A stretch of DNA of 64,000 bases, taken from positions 1-64,000 of the forward strand of contig NZ_JAHBBH010000018.1 in assembly GCF_019331735.1 (NCBI RefSeq), in the 5' to 3' direction. This document shows, in pieces, positions 17,078 to 29,100 of the stretch. Both the position numbers and the translations under genes were made by a program. This DNA comes from Bifidobacterium miconis. Lineage in GTDB: Bacteria; Actinomycetota; Actinomycetes; Actinomycetales; Bifidobacteriaceae. The notes under the pieces were generated by a model. The model saw only the letters and a program-made list of their open reading frames with translations, had not been told where the DNA came from and did no database searches. Positions within the stretch are counted from its first letter, which is position 1; every line of letters begins with the position of its first letter.

Positions 17078-18511
17078 ATGGAAGTTAACGATTTGACCCA
17101 ACTGGATCCGCGTGCGCTCAAGGCCACGTCCGTCAAAGCCGAGGACGTGTCCGCTGAAACTCCCGAGCCGCAGGCCCTGAAGATCACCGCCGCCAGCTCG
17201 AACCCGAAGATGTTCACCCTCCCGTGGGAGAAGCCGCTCGCCACTTGGCCGCAGGAGCTCCTCGCCAACCTACCGCGAGGCATCTCCCGCCACGTCGTGC
17301 GCTTCGTGCACGTGGGCGACGGGGTCTACGCGATGAAGGAAATCACCCGTCAGGTCGCCGAGCGTGAGTACGAGCTGCTGCGCCGACTGCAGAAGCTCGA
17401 CCTGCCCCCCGTCCAGCCGATCGCGGTCGTCACCGGCCGTCACGACCGTGCTGGCGAGCCGCTCGAGGCGATCCTCGTCACCAAGCATCTCAAGTTCTCG
17501 CTGCCGTACCGTGCGCTGTTCGCCCGCAACCTGCGCCCGGACACCGCCGAGCGACTCATCGACGCGCTGGCCGTCCTCATGGTGCGCCTGCATCTGGCCG
17601 GCTTCTACTGGGGTGACGTCTCGCTGTCGAACGTCCTGTTCCTGCGCGACGCCGACGCGTTCTCCGCGTTCCTGGTCGACGCCGAAACCGGTGATCTGCA
17701 CGTCAACCTGACCGAGGGCCAGCGCGAGTACGACATCGACCTCGCGCGCACGAACATCATCGGCGAACTCATGGATCTCGCCTCCGGCCGCCTGCTGCCG
17801 AGCGACGTCGACGAAATCGAGGTCGGCAACCGTCTCGCCGACCGCTACCACTCGCTGTGGAGCGCGCTGACGGACACCGACAAGTTCGGTCCGGACGAGA
17901 TGTGGAAGATCGAGAAGCGCGTGAACAAGCTCAACGAGCTCGGCTTCGACGTGGACGAGCTGGAGATGAAGACCGCGGACGACGGCAAGCGCGTGCTCGT
18001 GCGGCCGCGCGTGGTCGACGCGGGCTACGCGTCGCGCAAGCTGCTGCGTCTGACCGGCCTCGACGTGCAGGAGAATCAGGCTCGCCGACTGCTCAACGAT
18101 CTGGATGCGTACCGTGCGTCGACGTGGCGCGAAGGCGAGGAGCTGGAGATCGTCGCGACGGACTGGATGCGTGAAGTGTACGAGCCGACCGTGCGCATGA
18201 TCCCGCGCGAGTACCGCTCGCAGATCGAGCCGGCGCAGTTCTTCCACGAAGTGCTCGACCACCGCTGGTTCCTGGCGGAGAAGGCCGGCCACGACGTGCC
18301 GATGGCCGAGGCCGTGAAGAGCTACATCGAGAACGTGCTGCCGCAGTACAAGCTCGACAAGAAGGATCTCGACGCGCTCAACGCGGAGGCCGATTCCGGC
18401 GTGGTCGACGACGAGTACACGTACAACGAGAACTCCGCGTCGCACTACGACGACGATGACGACGACTACAACCCGGACGACGATCCGGATGCGGCGGTGT
18501 GGAGCCATTAA
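17078..18511 (+). CDS. DUF4032 protein with kinase-like N-terminal region (left copy)
   Basis: 477 residues. The N-terminal half resembles the Kdo/WaaP-type lipopolysaccharide-kinase fold (VHVGDGVYAMKEI, then WGDVSLSNVLF and AFLVDAETGDL as catalytic-loop and metal-binding-like segments). The middle and C-terminal parts match the actinobacterial DUF4032 family. The last 40 residues are very acidic (a run of Asp in HYDDDDDDYNPDDDPD). Function is unknown; a phosphotransferase is an inference. Three residues differ from the right arm (Lys/Gln, Gly/Glu, Pro/Thr near residues 44, 79 and 109). Confidence 0.82.
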   Translation: MEVNDLTQLDPRALKATSVKAEDVSAETPEPQALKITAASSNPKMFTLPWEKPLATWPQELLANLPRGISRHVVRFVHVGDGVYAMKEITRQVAEREYELLRRLQKLDLPPVQPIAVVTGRHDRAGEPLEAILVTKHLKFSLPYRALFARNLRPDTAERLIDALAVLMVRLHLAGFYWGDVSLSNVLFLRDADAFSAFLVDAETGDLHVNLTEGQREYDIDLARTNIIGELMDLASGRLLPSDVDEIEVGNRLADRYHSLWSALTDTDKFGPDEMWKIEKRVNKLNELGFDVDELEMKTADDGKRVLVRPRVVDAGYASRKLLRLTGLDVQENQARRLLNDLDAYRASTWREGEELEIVATDWMREVYEPTVRMIPREYRSQIEPAQFFHEVLDHRWFLAEKAGHDVPMAEAVKSYIENVLPQYKLDKKDLDALNAEADSGVVDDEYTYNENSASHYDDDDDDYNPDDDPDAAVWSH

Positions 18512-18548
18512 AAGCCGTTAAAGGATTACAGCGAGTAAGCGAAATTGC

Positions 18549-18574
18549 GGAAGCCCCTCTTCGGAGGGGCTGCC
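18549..18574 (+). terminator. Terminator after DUF4032 gene (left, one mismatch)
   Basis: Stem GGAAGCCCCTC, loop TTCG, then GAGGGGCTGCC. The mirror copy reads GAGGGGCTTCC, which pairs perfectly, so base 18572 here is probably wrong. Confidence 0.8.
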
Positions 18575-18790
18575 GTTGTTGTTGGGGCAATGACGAAACG
18601 TGCTGGAATCGTGCTGATTGATTACGTATTCATGTGGAATATGTGACGAGAGGGGAAAGTCTGCGGAGGTAAGGGGGGCATCTTGCGGATTGATGCCCAA
18701 TTTGGCGTTTTGCGTCAAAAGGGTTTATTCTTGCCGATAAGAGTGTCGTTCGGGGTCGAACGACGGGAGATGCGCTGCGGAAGGAAGTTC

Positions 18791-21700
18791 ATGGACCGGC
18801 AAGAGAAGACGGGTTCTGTCTGCACATTGTTGCAAACGTTATCAGCAGTGATCGTGGTGCTGGGCATGATGCTGGCCAGCGTGCTGGTCGCCGTGCCCAC
18901 CGCGCAGGCCGCCACCACCTACGAGATCGGCAGCAGTCAGGCCCCGGTGGACAAGGCCGCCACGATCATCACCATCAACGGCAAGCCGTACACCACCGGC
19001 ATGAAGGTGAACTACGGCGACTCGGTCAAGGTGCAGCTGCACTGGTCCGTGCCCAACGGCACCGTCATCAACGAGGGGGACCAGTTCACCTACGACCTGC
19101 CCAAGGGCATCACGTTCGAAAAGGGCAAGACCTACGCCATCTACGGCGACGACGGCGTCGAACGCGGCTCCTTCACCGTCAACGGCAGCCGCATCGTCGC
19201 CACCTATACGCGCGCCGACACCAGCGGTGGCAGCGCAGGCACCAACATCAAGGCATACGTCACCGTCAACGGCACCATCGCCGAATCGTCGACCGGCGGC
19301 AACAACGGCGGCAAAGCCAACTTCGAATTCCCCGGCATCGGCGATCTGGAAGTCGACGTCAACGAACGGCACGGCCTGTGGGCGCAGAAGAACGGCGCCA
19401 TCTCCACCGACGATCCGACCGTGTTCGACTTCGTGGTCGAAGTCCACTCGACCGGTTCCAACAAGAACGTCAAACTTGAGGATACCATGGGCAATCTGCT
19501 CACGCTGCAGCCGGGCACGCTCAAGCTGTACACGGACGCGAACTGCACGCAGGAATACACCGGCAAGTGGGAGCACGCGGACAACGCCGACCTCAAGGGA
19601 TTCACCGCCAACATCGACCAGATGACCGACGGGACAGGCGCTCTACGCGCGTTACAGCGTGAAGATCAACCGTCAGGACGTCATCGACGCTGTCAAGAAC
19701 GGCAAGGGCGACCTCGTCAAGAACAAGGTCAAGTACTACAGCGACGACGTCACGAACAAGAAGACCACCGAACAGAGCATCTGGCTGAACGGCGGCTGGT
19801 CCGTGAACAAAAACGGCAAAGCCGGCACCGTCAAGGACGCCAACGGCAAGGAATCCACCGTGATCACCTGGACGATCACCGTGAACGCCGATCCCGAGTC
19901 CAGCGTGCCCAACGCGACGACGATCAAGGACGCACTTGGCGCCAACCTCAAGGCGCCGACCGGTGCCGTGAAGGTCGTGTACACCGACGTGAACTGGCAG
20001 AAGCATGAGACCACCCTCAACTGGGCCGATCTGGCGAGCGGCAAGGCCGAGCTGCCGAGCGACAACGGCAAACCGTACCGTCAGTACGAGATCACGTACT
20101 CCACCGAAGTCACGAAACTGCCTGAGACGGGCAGCGGCGACAAGCTGACGTATACGAACGACGTGACGGTCACGCCCGGCGACGGCAGCGGCGAACTGCC
20201 CGGCAGCGGCACGGTGACGATCGGCAAGGACGCCGTGGACCTGAGCAAGAAGTATGTGGGAGACAAGAACGCGACCAAGACGCTGAAGTGGCTCACCACG
20301 TTCACCGCCAAGGAGGACCTGCCCGCCGGCAAGCAGCTGACGGACTCGCTCGACGACGACGGCAAGAACCACACGAACGACAAGAACTACACCAAGCCCG
20401 ACTGGCAGGTGCTCGACGCGGACGTCAGCAACATCACGATCTACACCGACAAGGACCTGAAGACGTCGTACACGGGCAGTGTCACCAAGAAGATCGCCGA
20501 CGACCGCAAGTCGTTCACGATCACGTTCAACGACGCCATCGCGAAGGGCACCAAGCTGTATATCTCGTACACGTCCACCGTGCTCGGCTCCGCGCCGGCC
20601 AGCGCCACGTTCTACAACACGGCGCGTTTCGTGAACAAAGAGGCCACGGACAGCCACAAGCCGGTGGTCGACAACATGGACAAGTCCAACGGTCCGTCGT
20701 GGGCCGACGACGGCAACGGCACGCCGCTGAGCCGCAACCTCATGCGCTGGCGCCTGACCGTGCACGACATCGCCAAGGACGCGCAGTCGGTGACCATCAC
20801 CGATACGATGTCCGACAACCAGCGGTACGTTGCCGGCTCGATGGTGGTCAAGGACTCCAAGGGCAGCACCTATGACGGCGTGACCGTCACCGACAACGGC
20901 GACCACACGCTTACCTTCGTCATCGCCAAGGGCAGCAAGGCGTTCGCCAAGGCGCAAAGCGGCTCGCTGTACATCGAATACGACACCACGTTCGCGAACT
21001 TCGACGAGGCGCTGAAGGACCCCAACAACAAGCAGTACAAGAACGAGGCCGTCATCCACATCGACGGCGAAGCCCAGCTGCCCGACTCTGCGGACATCTG
21101 GACCAAGCCTGGCAAACTGGTGACCAAGAAGGGCACGTACGACAAGAGCACCGCACCCTTCATCAACTACACGGTGACCGTGAACGCGGGCGCCAACACG
21201 CTCAACAAGGGCAACGCGCTCACGCTCACCGACACGCTCGGCGCGGCGCTCGACCTGCGCATGGACAGCGTGGTCATCTCCGATGCGCGCACCAAGACGG
21301 ACGTCGCCGGCGCCACGTACGCGTACGATCCGACGACGAAGAAGATCACGTTCACCGTGCCCGACGCGCGCGCGATCACGATCACGTACAAGGCGATGGT
21401 GAACCTCAAGCCGGGGCAGGACTTCGGCTCACTCGGCAACAACACGATCGTGCTCGCCGGCTACGATCAGAACGGCGGTTCGTCCAGTACGGACCAGACC
21501 GGCAAAGTTCTCGAAGCACAGGGCGGCATCAGCTACGACCTGAACTCGCTGCAGATCTACAAGTACGCCGACGGCGACACCACCAAGCCGCTCAACGGCG
21601 CGCAATTCAAGGTCGAGAAGCTCAATGTCGCCATGGACGCCAACTCGTCGGCCTGGACGTCGACCGGCACCGCCGAAACCGTGATCGACACCCTGAAATC

Positions 21701-24700
21701 CGGTACCAGCGGCTACACGTCGACGGTTGGTCTGCGCGCGGACACGATCTATCGGGTCACTGAAGCCGAGGCTCCGGAAGGATACGGCAAGAGCTCCGCC
21801 AAACTGTACGTCGTGTTCCCGGGCAACAGCCCGCAAGGTCATCCCACGTCGTTCTACCAAGGCAAGACCGTGGACGGTACGTCCCTGACCGTCGCCGCGG
21901 CGGGCAACACGACGCTGCAAACCTATCTGTGGTCGGTGAGCAACACGAGTGACAAGAAGGGTTCGTTCAAGCTCGACAAGAAGGACGAGCAGGGCCACTG
22001 GCTGAACGGCGCCACGTTCACGCTGACCAAGGACGGCGACAGCTCGTTCAAGCAGGAGCGGACGACCGCCAACAACACTGCGATCGAGTTCACGGAACTC
22101 GCTCCCGGCTCGTACACGCTCACCGAAACCAAGGCTCCGGACGGCTACCAGCCGGCCAATCCGATCGCCGTGACCGTGACGAACGCCGGCAAGGTGATCG
22201 TCAACGGCAAGACCGTCTCGTCGAACGACAGCGAGCATCTGACCGTCACCGATCGTTCGGACGTCACGTCGATCCGCGCCCGCAAGGTGTGGAACGACGG
22301 CAACAATCAGGACGGCAAGCGTCAGCCGGCCCGGTTCCAGCTGCAGAAGTCTGTGGACGGTGGCGCGTGGACCAACGTTGGTCAGGAGAAAGTGATCAAC
22401 GAGAGCACGCCGGAAGTGCAGGCCGTGGTCGAATGGACCGATCTGCCGGTGCGTGAAGGCGGCAAGGAAGTCAAGTATCAGGTTATCGAGGTCAACGCGG
22501 ATAAAAACGGGTATAAGACCACATCTGCAGACACCACCGCAACCGAATCTGACAAGGTGCCGACCACCACGTTCACCAACACGTACACGCCGGAAACCAT
22601 CTCCGTGCCGGTCGCCAAGAAGTGGAACGACGCCAACAACGTCGACAAGCTGCGCCCGACCGCAATCACCGTGCAGCTGTACGCCAACGGCGTCGCGGTG
22701 TCCGGCAAGACACTGACCCTTAACGAGACCAGCCAATGGAAGGGCACGTTCATCGGTCTGCCGAAGTACGCCAACGGCGGTTTGATCACGTACACCGTGC
22801 AGGAAGTCAACCCGTCGAAGGACTACACGGCGTCGACCAGCGGCAGCGCGACCGACAAGAACGGCATCACCATCACCAATACGCACTATCCGACCGACAC
22901 GAAGATCCGCGTTTCCAAGCGCGACATCGGCGGCGCGGAGATCGCGGGCGCGACGATGGAGATCAACGGCAAGACCGAGGCCGGCAAGACCGTCACCGAA
23001 CGGTGGACGAGCGAAGCCGGCAAGTCGCACGAAGTCGAGCTTGAGCCCGGCTCGTACACGCTGAGCGAAACCAAGGCCCCGACCGGTTATCGCGTGGCCG
23101 ATCCGGTCAAGTTCACCGTCGTGCGCAACGACGACAAGACGCTGGCCGTCAAGGACGCCGACGGCAATGTAGTCAACGGCAACGTGATCGTTATGACCGA
23201 TATCTACAAGCAGGTCGACGTGAAGGTCTCCAAGGTGAGCCTGACCAACGGTGTCGGTGAGATCGCCGGCGCGAAGCTCACCGTCACCGGCACCACGCTG
23301 GCCGGCGAGACGATCAATCCGATCCCGTTGGTGTCCACCGGCGAATCGCGCGAGATCACTCTTGTGCCCGGCACGTACACGTTGCACGAGTCCGAAGCGC
23401 CGTCCGGCTACCAGCCGGCGCGCGACATCACGTTCACCGTGAACCTCGACGGCACGGTGACGGTCGGCAAGGACACCGCCAAGGACAACACGGTCGTGAT
23501 GACCGACGAGCTCAACACCACCAACGTGACCGTCTCCAAGACGGCCGTGGCCGGCGTGGCCGAACTCGCGGGCGCGACGTTCGAACTGACCGGCACCACG
23601 TTCGAAGGCGACGACGACCCGTTCAGCGCCGACGCATTCCAGAGCTTGGACGGCGTGACGGTGTCCAAGGACGGCAAGACGCTCACGTGGACGTCCTCCG
23701 AGGACGGCCCGCGCACGTTCCAGCTGCCCAACGGCACGTACAAGTTGCACGAAACCAAGGCGCCGGAAGGCTACGACGTGATCGCCAAGCCGATCGCGTT
23801 CCGCGTGGAGAACGGCAAGGTGACCGTCGGCGACGTGCTTTCCAGCGGCAATCTGGTGCGCGTGGAGGATGCGGTCAAGTCGTACACGGCCGTGTCCGTG
23901 ACCAAGCGCTGGGAGGACAACAACGACTCCGACGGATTCCGCAAGGACGTGAAGGTGACCGCCGTGCTGTACGCGAACGGCGAAAAGATGACCGGCAAGG
24001 AATACAGCGTGGAGCTGAACGCCGACGACAACCACTGGACGCACGATTGGGTGGGACTTCCCGCCAAGGACGATAACGGCGACCCGATCACGTACACCGT
24101 GAACGAGGAAACCTCTGGCATCAAGAAGGACGAGTACCACGCCTCGATCGTCAAGAAGCCGACCGCCAACGGCTACGAGTTCACGCTGTACAACATCCAC
24201 CAGCCGGATGCGATCAGCCTCGAACTTGTCAAGGACTGGGACGACGCCGACAATCAGGACGGCAAGCGCCCGCAGTCGATCCAGGTGACGGTCACCGGCA
24301 TCAGCAAGCGACCCAAGACCGACGGCACCGCCGGAACGGAAAAGTATTCCGAAACGCTGATCAACACCGTGCTCAAGGCTCCGAGCGACCCCAACGAAAA
24401 TGAGTGGAAGTGGACGCTCGAAAACCTGCCGAAGAAGAACTCGTACGGCAACGATTACACGTACATCGTGCAGGAGACGCCGGTGCCCGGATACAACGGG
24501 TACGACGACAACGGCACGTGCACATTAGAGGGAGGCTGCGCCACGCAGTTCACCTCCAAGAAGCGCACGGAGGAAACAGTTCGCAAGTCCAAGTCCGTGG
24601 AAGATCCCGCCGAGACGCTCTACCTCAAGAACACGCACACGCCGGAAACCACGGCCGTAACCGTGAACAAGGTGTGGGACGATGCGCAGAACTTCAACGG

Positions 24701-26117
24701 CCAGCGTCCCCAGAGCGTTACCGTTTGGTTGCTCACCAGCCTGTGGTCGCAGTCCAACGGCTGGCCCGAACCGCAGGGCGACTCCTGCGCTGGTGACCTC
24801 GTCGGCAAGAGCTGCGCCGTCCTGACCGAAGCCAACAAGGTCAAGACTGACGACAACAAGACCAAGTCCGACGCCGCCGACAAGACCGAAACCAACAAGG
24901 ACGCCGCGGACAAGGACTCCGCCGAGTCCACGCCGGCCGAGTCCGATCAGGCCAAGTCTGATCAGGCCGATCAGTCCGAGTCGGCCGATCAGTCCGCAAC
25001 GACCGATCAGACCGCCGCCGACGCGACCGGTGAGTCCGAGCCCGCGACGGCCGCCGACGAGGCGGCCGCGGACGGCACGGACACTGCAGACAGCACGGAT
25101 GCCGCGACGACGACCGATCAGAAGAACAGTTCGACTGAAGCCGGAGACGTCACCGCCGGTGACGCGGATCAATCCGCCGCCGCTGATGCGACCGACAAGA
25201 CCGACGCCGCCGACGCGACCGACGGTTCGAGCGCGACGGACACGGACAGCAAGGCCGATACGTCGGGCAAGACCGACACCACCGACCAGACGGCGACCGC
25301 CGACACGTGGACGTACACGTTCAAGAACCTGCCGAAGTACCGCAACGGTAAGCTGCTGCGCTACTCCGTCACCGAAGAGGCCGTGAACAACTACACCGCC
25401 ACCTTCACCGACACCACGCAGTATCCGTCCACCTCCGCCCCGAACGGCGGCACCGACGGAACCGATGCCGGCAACGGCGAGGCGACCGCCCAAGCAACCA
25501 CCGACGAGCCGGAGTCGTACTCCTTCACGCTGTCCAACCGCAACGTGCCCAACAAGACCGACCTCAACGTGCGCAAGGTGTGGGACGACAACGACAACGC
25601 CTATCAGAAGCGTCCGGGTTCGATCTGGGTGCAGCTGTACGAAAAGAAGCTCGGCACCACCGCCACCGCGTTCACCGACGCGGCGGGCGGAGCCGCCGGC
25701 CGCGCCGGCACCGGAACCGGAACCGACGGATCGGCGTTCTCCAACACTGACATCGCCAACCTGACCGCCGTCGGCGACCCGGTCGAACTGACCGCTCAGA
25801 ACAACTGGGCGTACACGTTCGCCGAACTGCACGCGAACAAGTCGTACGAAGTGCGCGAAGTCGCCAAGAACAGCGACGGCAAGTTCGTGCCGGTCTCCGC
25901 AATCGACGGCTACCAGTCGCCGATCATCACCGGCGACCAAACCAAGGGCTACACCATCACCAACTCCGTTGAACCGGTCATGCCGGAAACCGGCGGCGAA
26001 GGCACCGCCCGCATCATGCTGGCGGGTCTGCTGCTCGTCGCCATGAGCGGCGCGTTCTTCACGCGCAAGGCGCTCGCCACCGCAGGCAAGCGCAACAAGA
26101 AGGGAGACATCCGATGA
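18791..26117 (+). pseudogene. Giant sortase-type surface protein, one frameshift (left copy)
   Basis: About 2441 residues once a +1 shift at the GGG of 19631-19633 is repaired; the two frames then join as MTDG-QALYARYSVKIN. The ATG 18791 follows AAGGAAG. It has a signal peptide (LSAVIVVLGMMLASVLVAV, then AQA) and N-terminal fimbrial isopeptide-type repeats. Five SpaA-like modules carry the APxGY signature (21760, 22117, 23062, 23386, 23749). Six Cna-B modules carry W-x-D-x-x-N-type starts (AKKWNDANNVDKLRP and relatives). An Asp/Ala/Thr-rich insert lies at about 24838-25300. The C-terminus is MPETG (25980-25994), a hydrophobic helix and a basic tail, a sortase substrate. The role is probably adhesion or a pilus-like stalk. 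No sortase gene is in the window. Confidence 0.88.
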
Positions 26118-29100
26118 GCCGGAATCTTCGGAACCATGCCGCGTCTTGGCTGCAGAGGCTGTCGACGAAACTGACTGCCCTGCTGTCTGCACAATCGACT
26201 GAAGCTGGCGGAGCCTCGGCCTCCTCGGGTGAGGGGGCTGTCACGCGCAGCGTGACCGGGGGAGCGTCCAAGCTGCTCGCATTCCTCCTGGGTACGGCGA
26301 TGGCGGTCGGTTCGACTGCGGTCGCGGCACCTGTCACGCTCGCCGACGAACCGTCATCGAACGCAACGGCCAACGCGACGCAAGCCGCCGCGGACAAGAC
26401 GATCGACCCGACCAAGGCGCAGTCCGACGTCACCGTCGTCGCCTTCCAGCAGTCGTGGAACACCATCGCCAAGGAGTGCAAGAGCACGTACGGGCCGGAG
26501 GGCGTCGGCTACATCCAGATCTCCCCACCTGAGGAATCCGTGCAGGGCACCCAGTGGTGGACCGTCTACCAGCCGATCAGCTACTCGCTCAACTCGCGCT
26601 TCGGCACCGAATCCGAGCTGAAGAGCATGATCCAGACCTGCAACGCGCAAGGCGTGCAGATCATCGCCGACGTCGTGCTCAACCACACGTCCGGCCACGA
26701 CGTCTCGTGGGTCGACGACCAGCGCGGCGTCGCCGGAACCGCCTACAACGGCACGTACGGACGCTACCCGGGCATCGGCATCTACCAGTACGAGGAAAGC
26801 GGCAACAACCACCAGTACGGCCTCGCCTCCGGCGACTTCCACTCCTGCCGCACCAACATCGCCGACTATACGAACGCCGACGAAGTGCAGGACTGCCGAC
26901 TGTCGACCATGTGGGACATCAACACCGGCTCCAGCCGCGTGCAGACCATCCAGGCCGAATACCTCGCCAAACTGTGGAACCTCGGCGTGCGCGGCTTCCG
27001 CATCGACTCCGCGAAGCACATCAACACGCTCGACCTGAAGGCCATCAAGGCGAAGCTCGCGCAGAAGATCGACGTGAAGGCGGCCGACATCCCGTTCCAG
27101 CAGGAGGTCATCTACCATCAGGGCGAATCCTCGCTGCTCGCGCCGAAAAACTACACGGTCAACGGCGACGTCACCGAATTCTCGTACTCGTACCAGCTGC
27201 GCCAGTACTTCAACGGCGACGTGTCGAACCTGAAGAACATCAGCAACGGCCTGCTGCCGAGCGACAAGGCCACCGTGTTCGTCTCCAACTGGGACACCGC
27301 GCGCGGCTCCGAAACGCTCACGGTCGACTCCGGTTCCCGCTACGAGCTCGCCAACGCGTTCATGCTCGCCTATGACTACGGCAAGCCGAAGATCATGTCC
27401 GACTACTACTTCACGTCCGCCAACTCCGACGCCGGCCCGACCGGCACCACCGACACGCGCGTGCCCGACGTCGACTTCGACGCCGCGTGCAAGACGAGCG
27501 GCAAGCGCGAACAGGGCCAGTGGCTGTGCGAGCAGCGCTGGGCGTCCGTGCGCGGCATGATCGGCTTCCACAACGCGGTCGCCGGCACGACCGTCGGCCG
27601 CTGGCAGGACAACGGCACCGGCAACATCGGTTTCGCCCGTCAGGACAAGGACGGCAACGATCAGGGCTTCCTCGCGATCAACAACACGCTGCAGGAGCAC
27701 GAGAAGACGTACGAGACGAACCTGCCCGACGGCGAATACTGCGACGTGTACTCGTCCGGTGAAACCTGCAACAAGGTGACCGTCAAGAACGGCAAGCTCA
27801 CGGTCACGATCGGCAAGCGCTCGGCCGTGGCGATCTACGCGGCGGCCGACAAGCCGAACGCGTGGAAGGGCTACCAGACGGCGGCCACCGGCTACGACGA
27901 TCAGGTCAACACCGACCGCATCGGCGACGGCACGGCCACGATCTACTACAAGCCGGCCTCCAGCTGGGGCGACAACGTGTACATCCAGTACGCGATCGGC
28001 GACACGCTGCTCAACGACACGCCGGTGAAGATGGCCAAGGCCAACGGCGCCGACTGCAAGGCTGCGGACGGCTGGTACACGATCACCATCAAGGACGCCA
28101 CGGCGAAGCGGCTCAAGTACCGCTTCACCAATGATCCGAACGGCGGCGCGAACGCGCTGTGGGACTACCGCGACGGCTATTCGACCGACGGCGGCAGCAA
28201 GCCGTACGAGAACGCGGTCGGCACGGCCATCACTGCGGTCGAGAACCACGACGAGACGATCGGCATGCCGTTCGTGTGCGCGGCCGCGTCCAAGACCACG
28301 TTCACCGTACACTTCAAGGCCGCGACCGACGTGCAGCGGCAGGCGACCGGCGTGGTCGTCTGGGGCACCGACGTATTCGGCAAGGCGCGCGGCAAGTCGT
28401 ATCACGCGTTCGACAAGAACGCCGATACGTACGGCAAGCGCATGACCGCAACGATCGACGGCGACTTCACGACGCTGAACTACCGCATCGTCGCCTCCGC
28501 CGACGGCTCGGTCGACGCGGCCGCGGTCGCCGGTACGAGCGATTCGTACGCGGCGTCCGTGATCGACGAGACGAACGGCAGCGTGGTCGCCAAGGTGCGC
28601 GGCTCCATCGAGGCATGGGCCGACGGTTCCGACGGCAAGTCGTACGACGCGTCCGAGGAATCGCGTAACCCGGCTTCCGTGCCCACGCCGAACGACGTGA
28701 AGAACCCGAAGAAGCTCACCGTGATCATGCACTACATGCGCGCCGACGGCAATTACCAGGAGTACGACCTCGACACGGACGCCTGGAAGGGCTGGGACGT
28801 GTGGATGTGGTCGGGCGAACAGTCCGGCTCGCCGGTTTCGTTCACCGATCACGACGACTACGGCATGATCGCGCGCTACACGCTCGACCAGCCGACCAAG
28901 GGCAACCGCACGCCCGAGTTCGTCCTGCGTCAGGGCGGCGACTCGTGGATGGGCAAGGATCCGGACGGCAACGACCGACTGATCCCGGAATCGGCGATCA
29001 CCGTCGCCGCCGGACAGGTGGAAACCGGCACGGCGGAAATCTGGCTGGTCAGCGGCGATCCGACGATCTACACGCATCGCCCGTCGGTGCTCGGCGTGAC

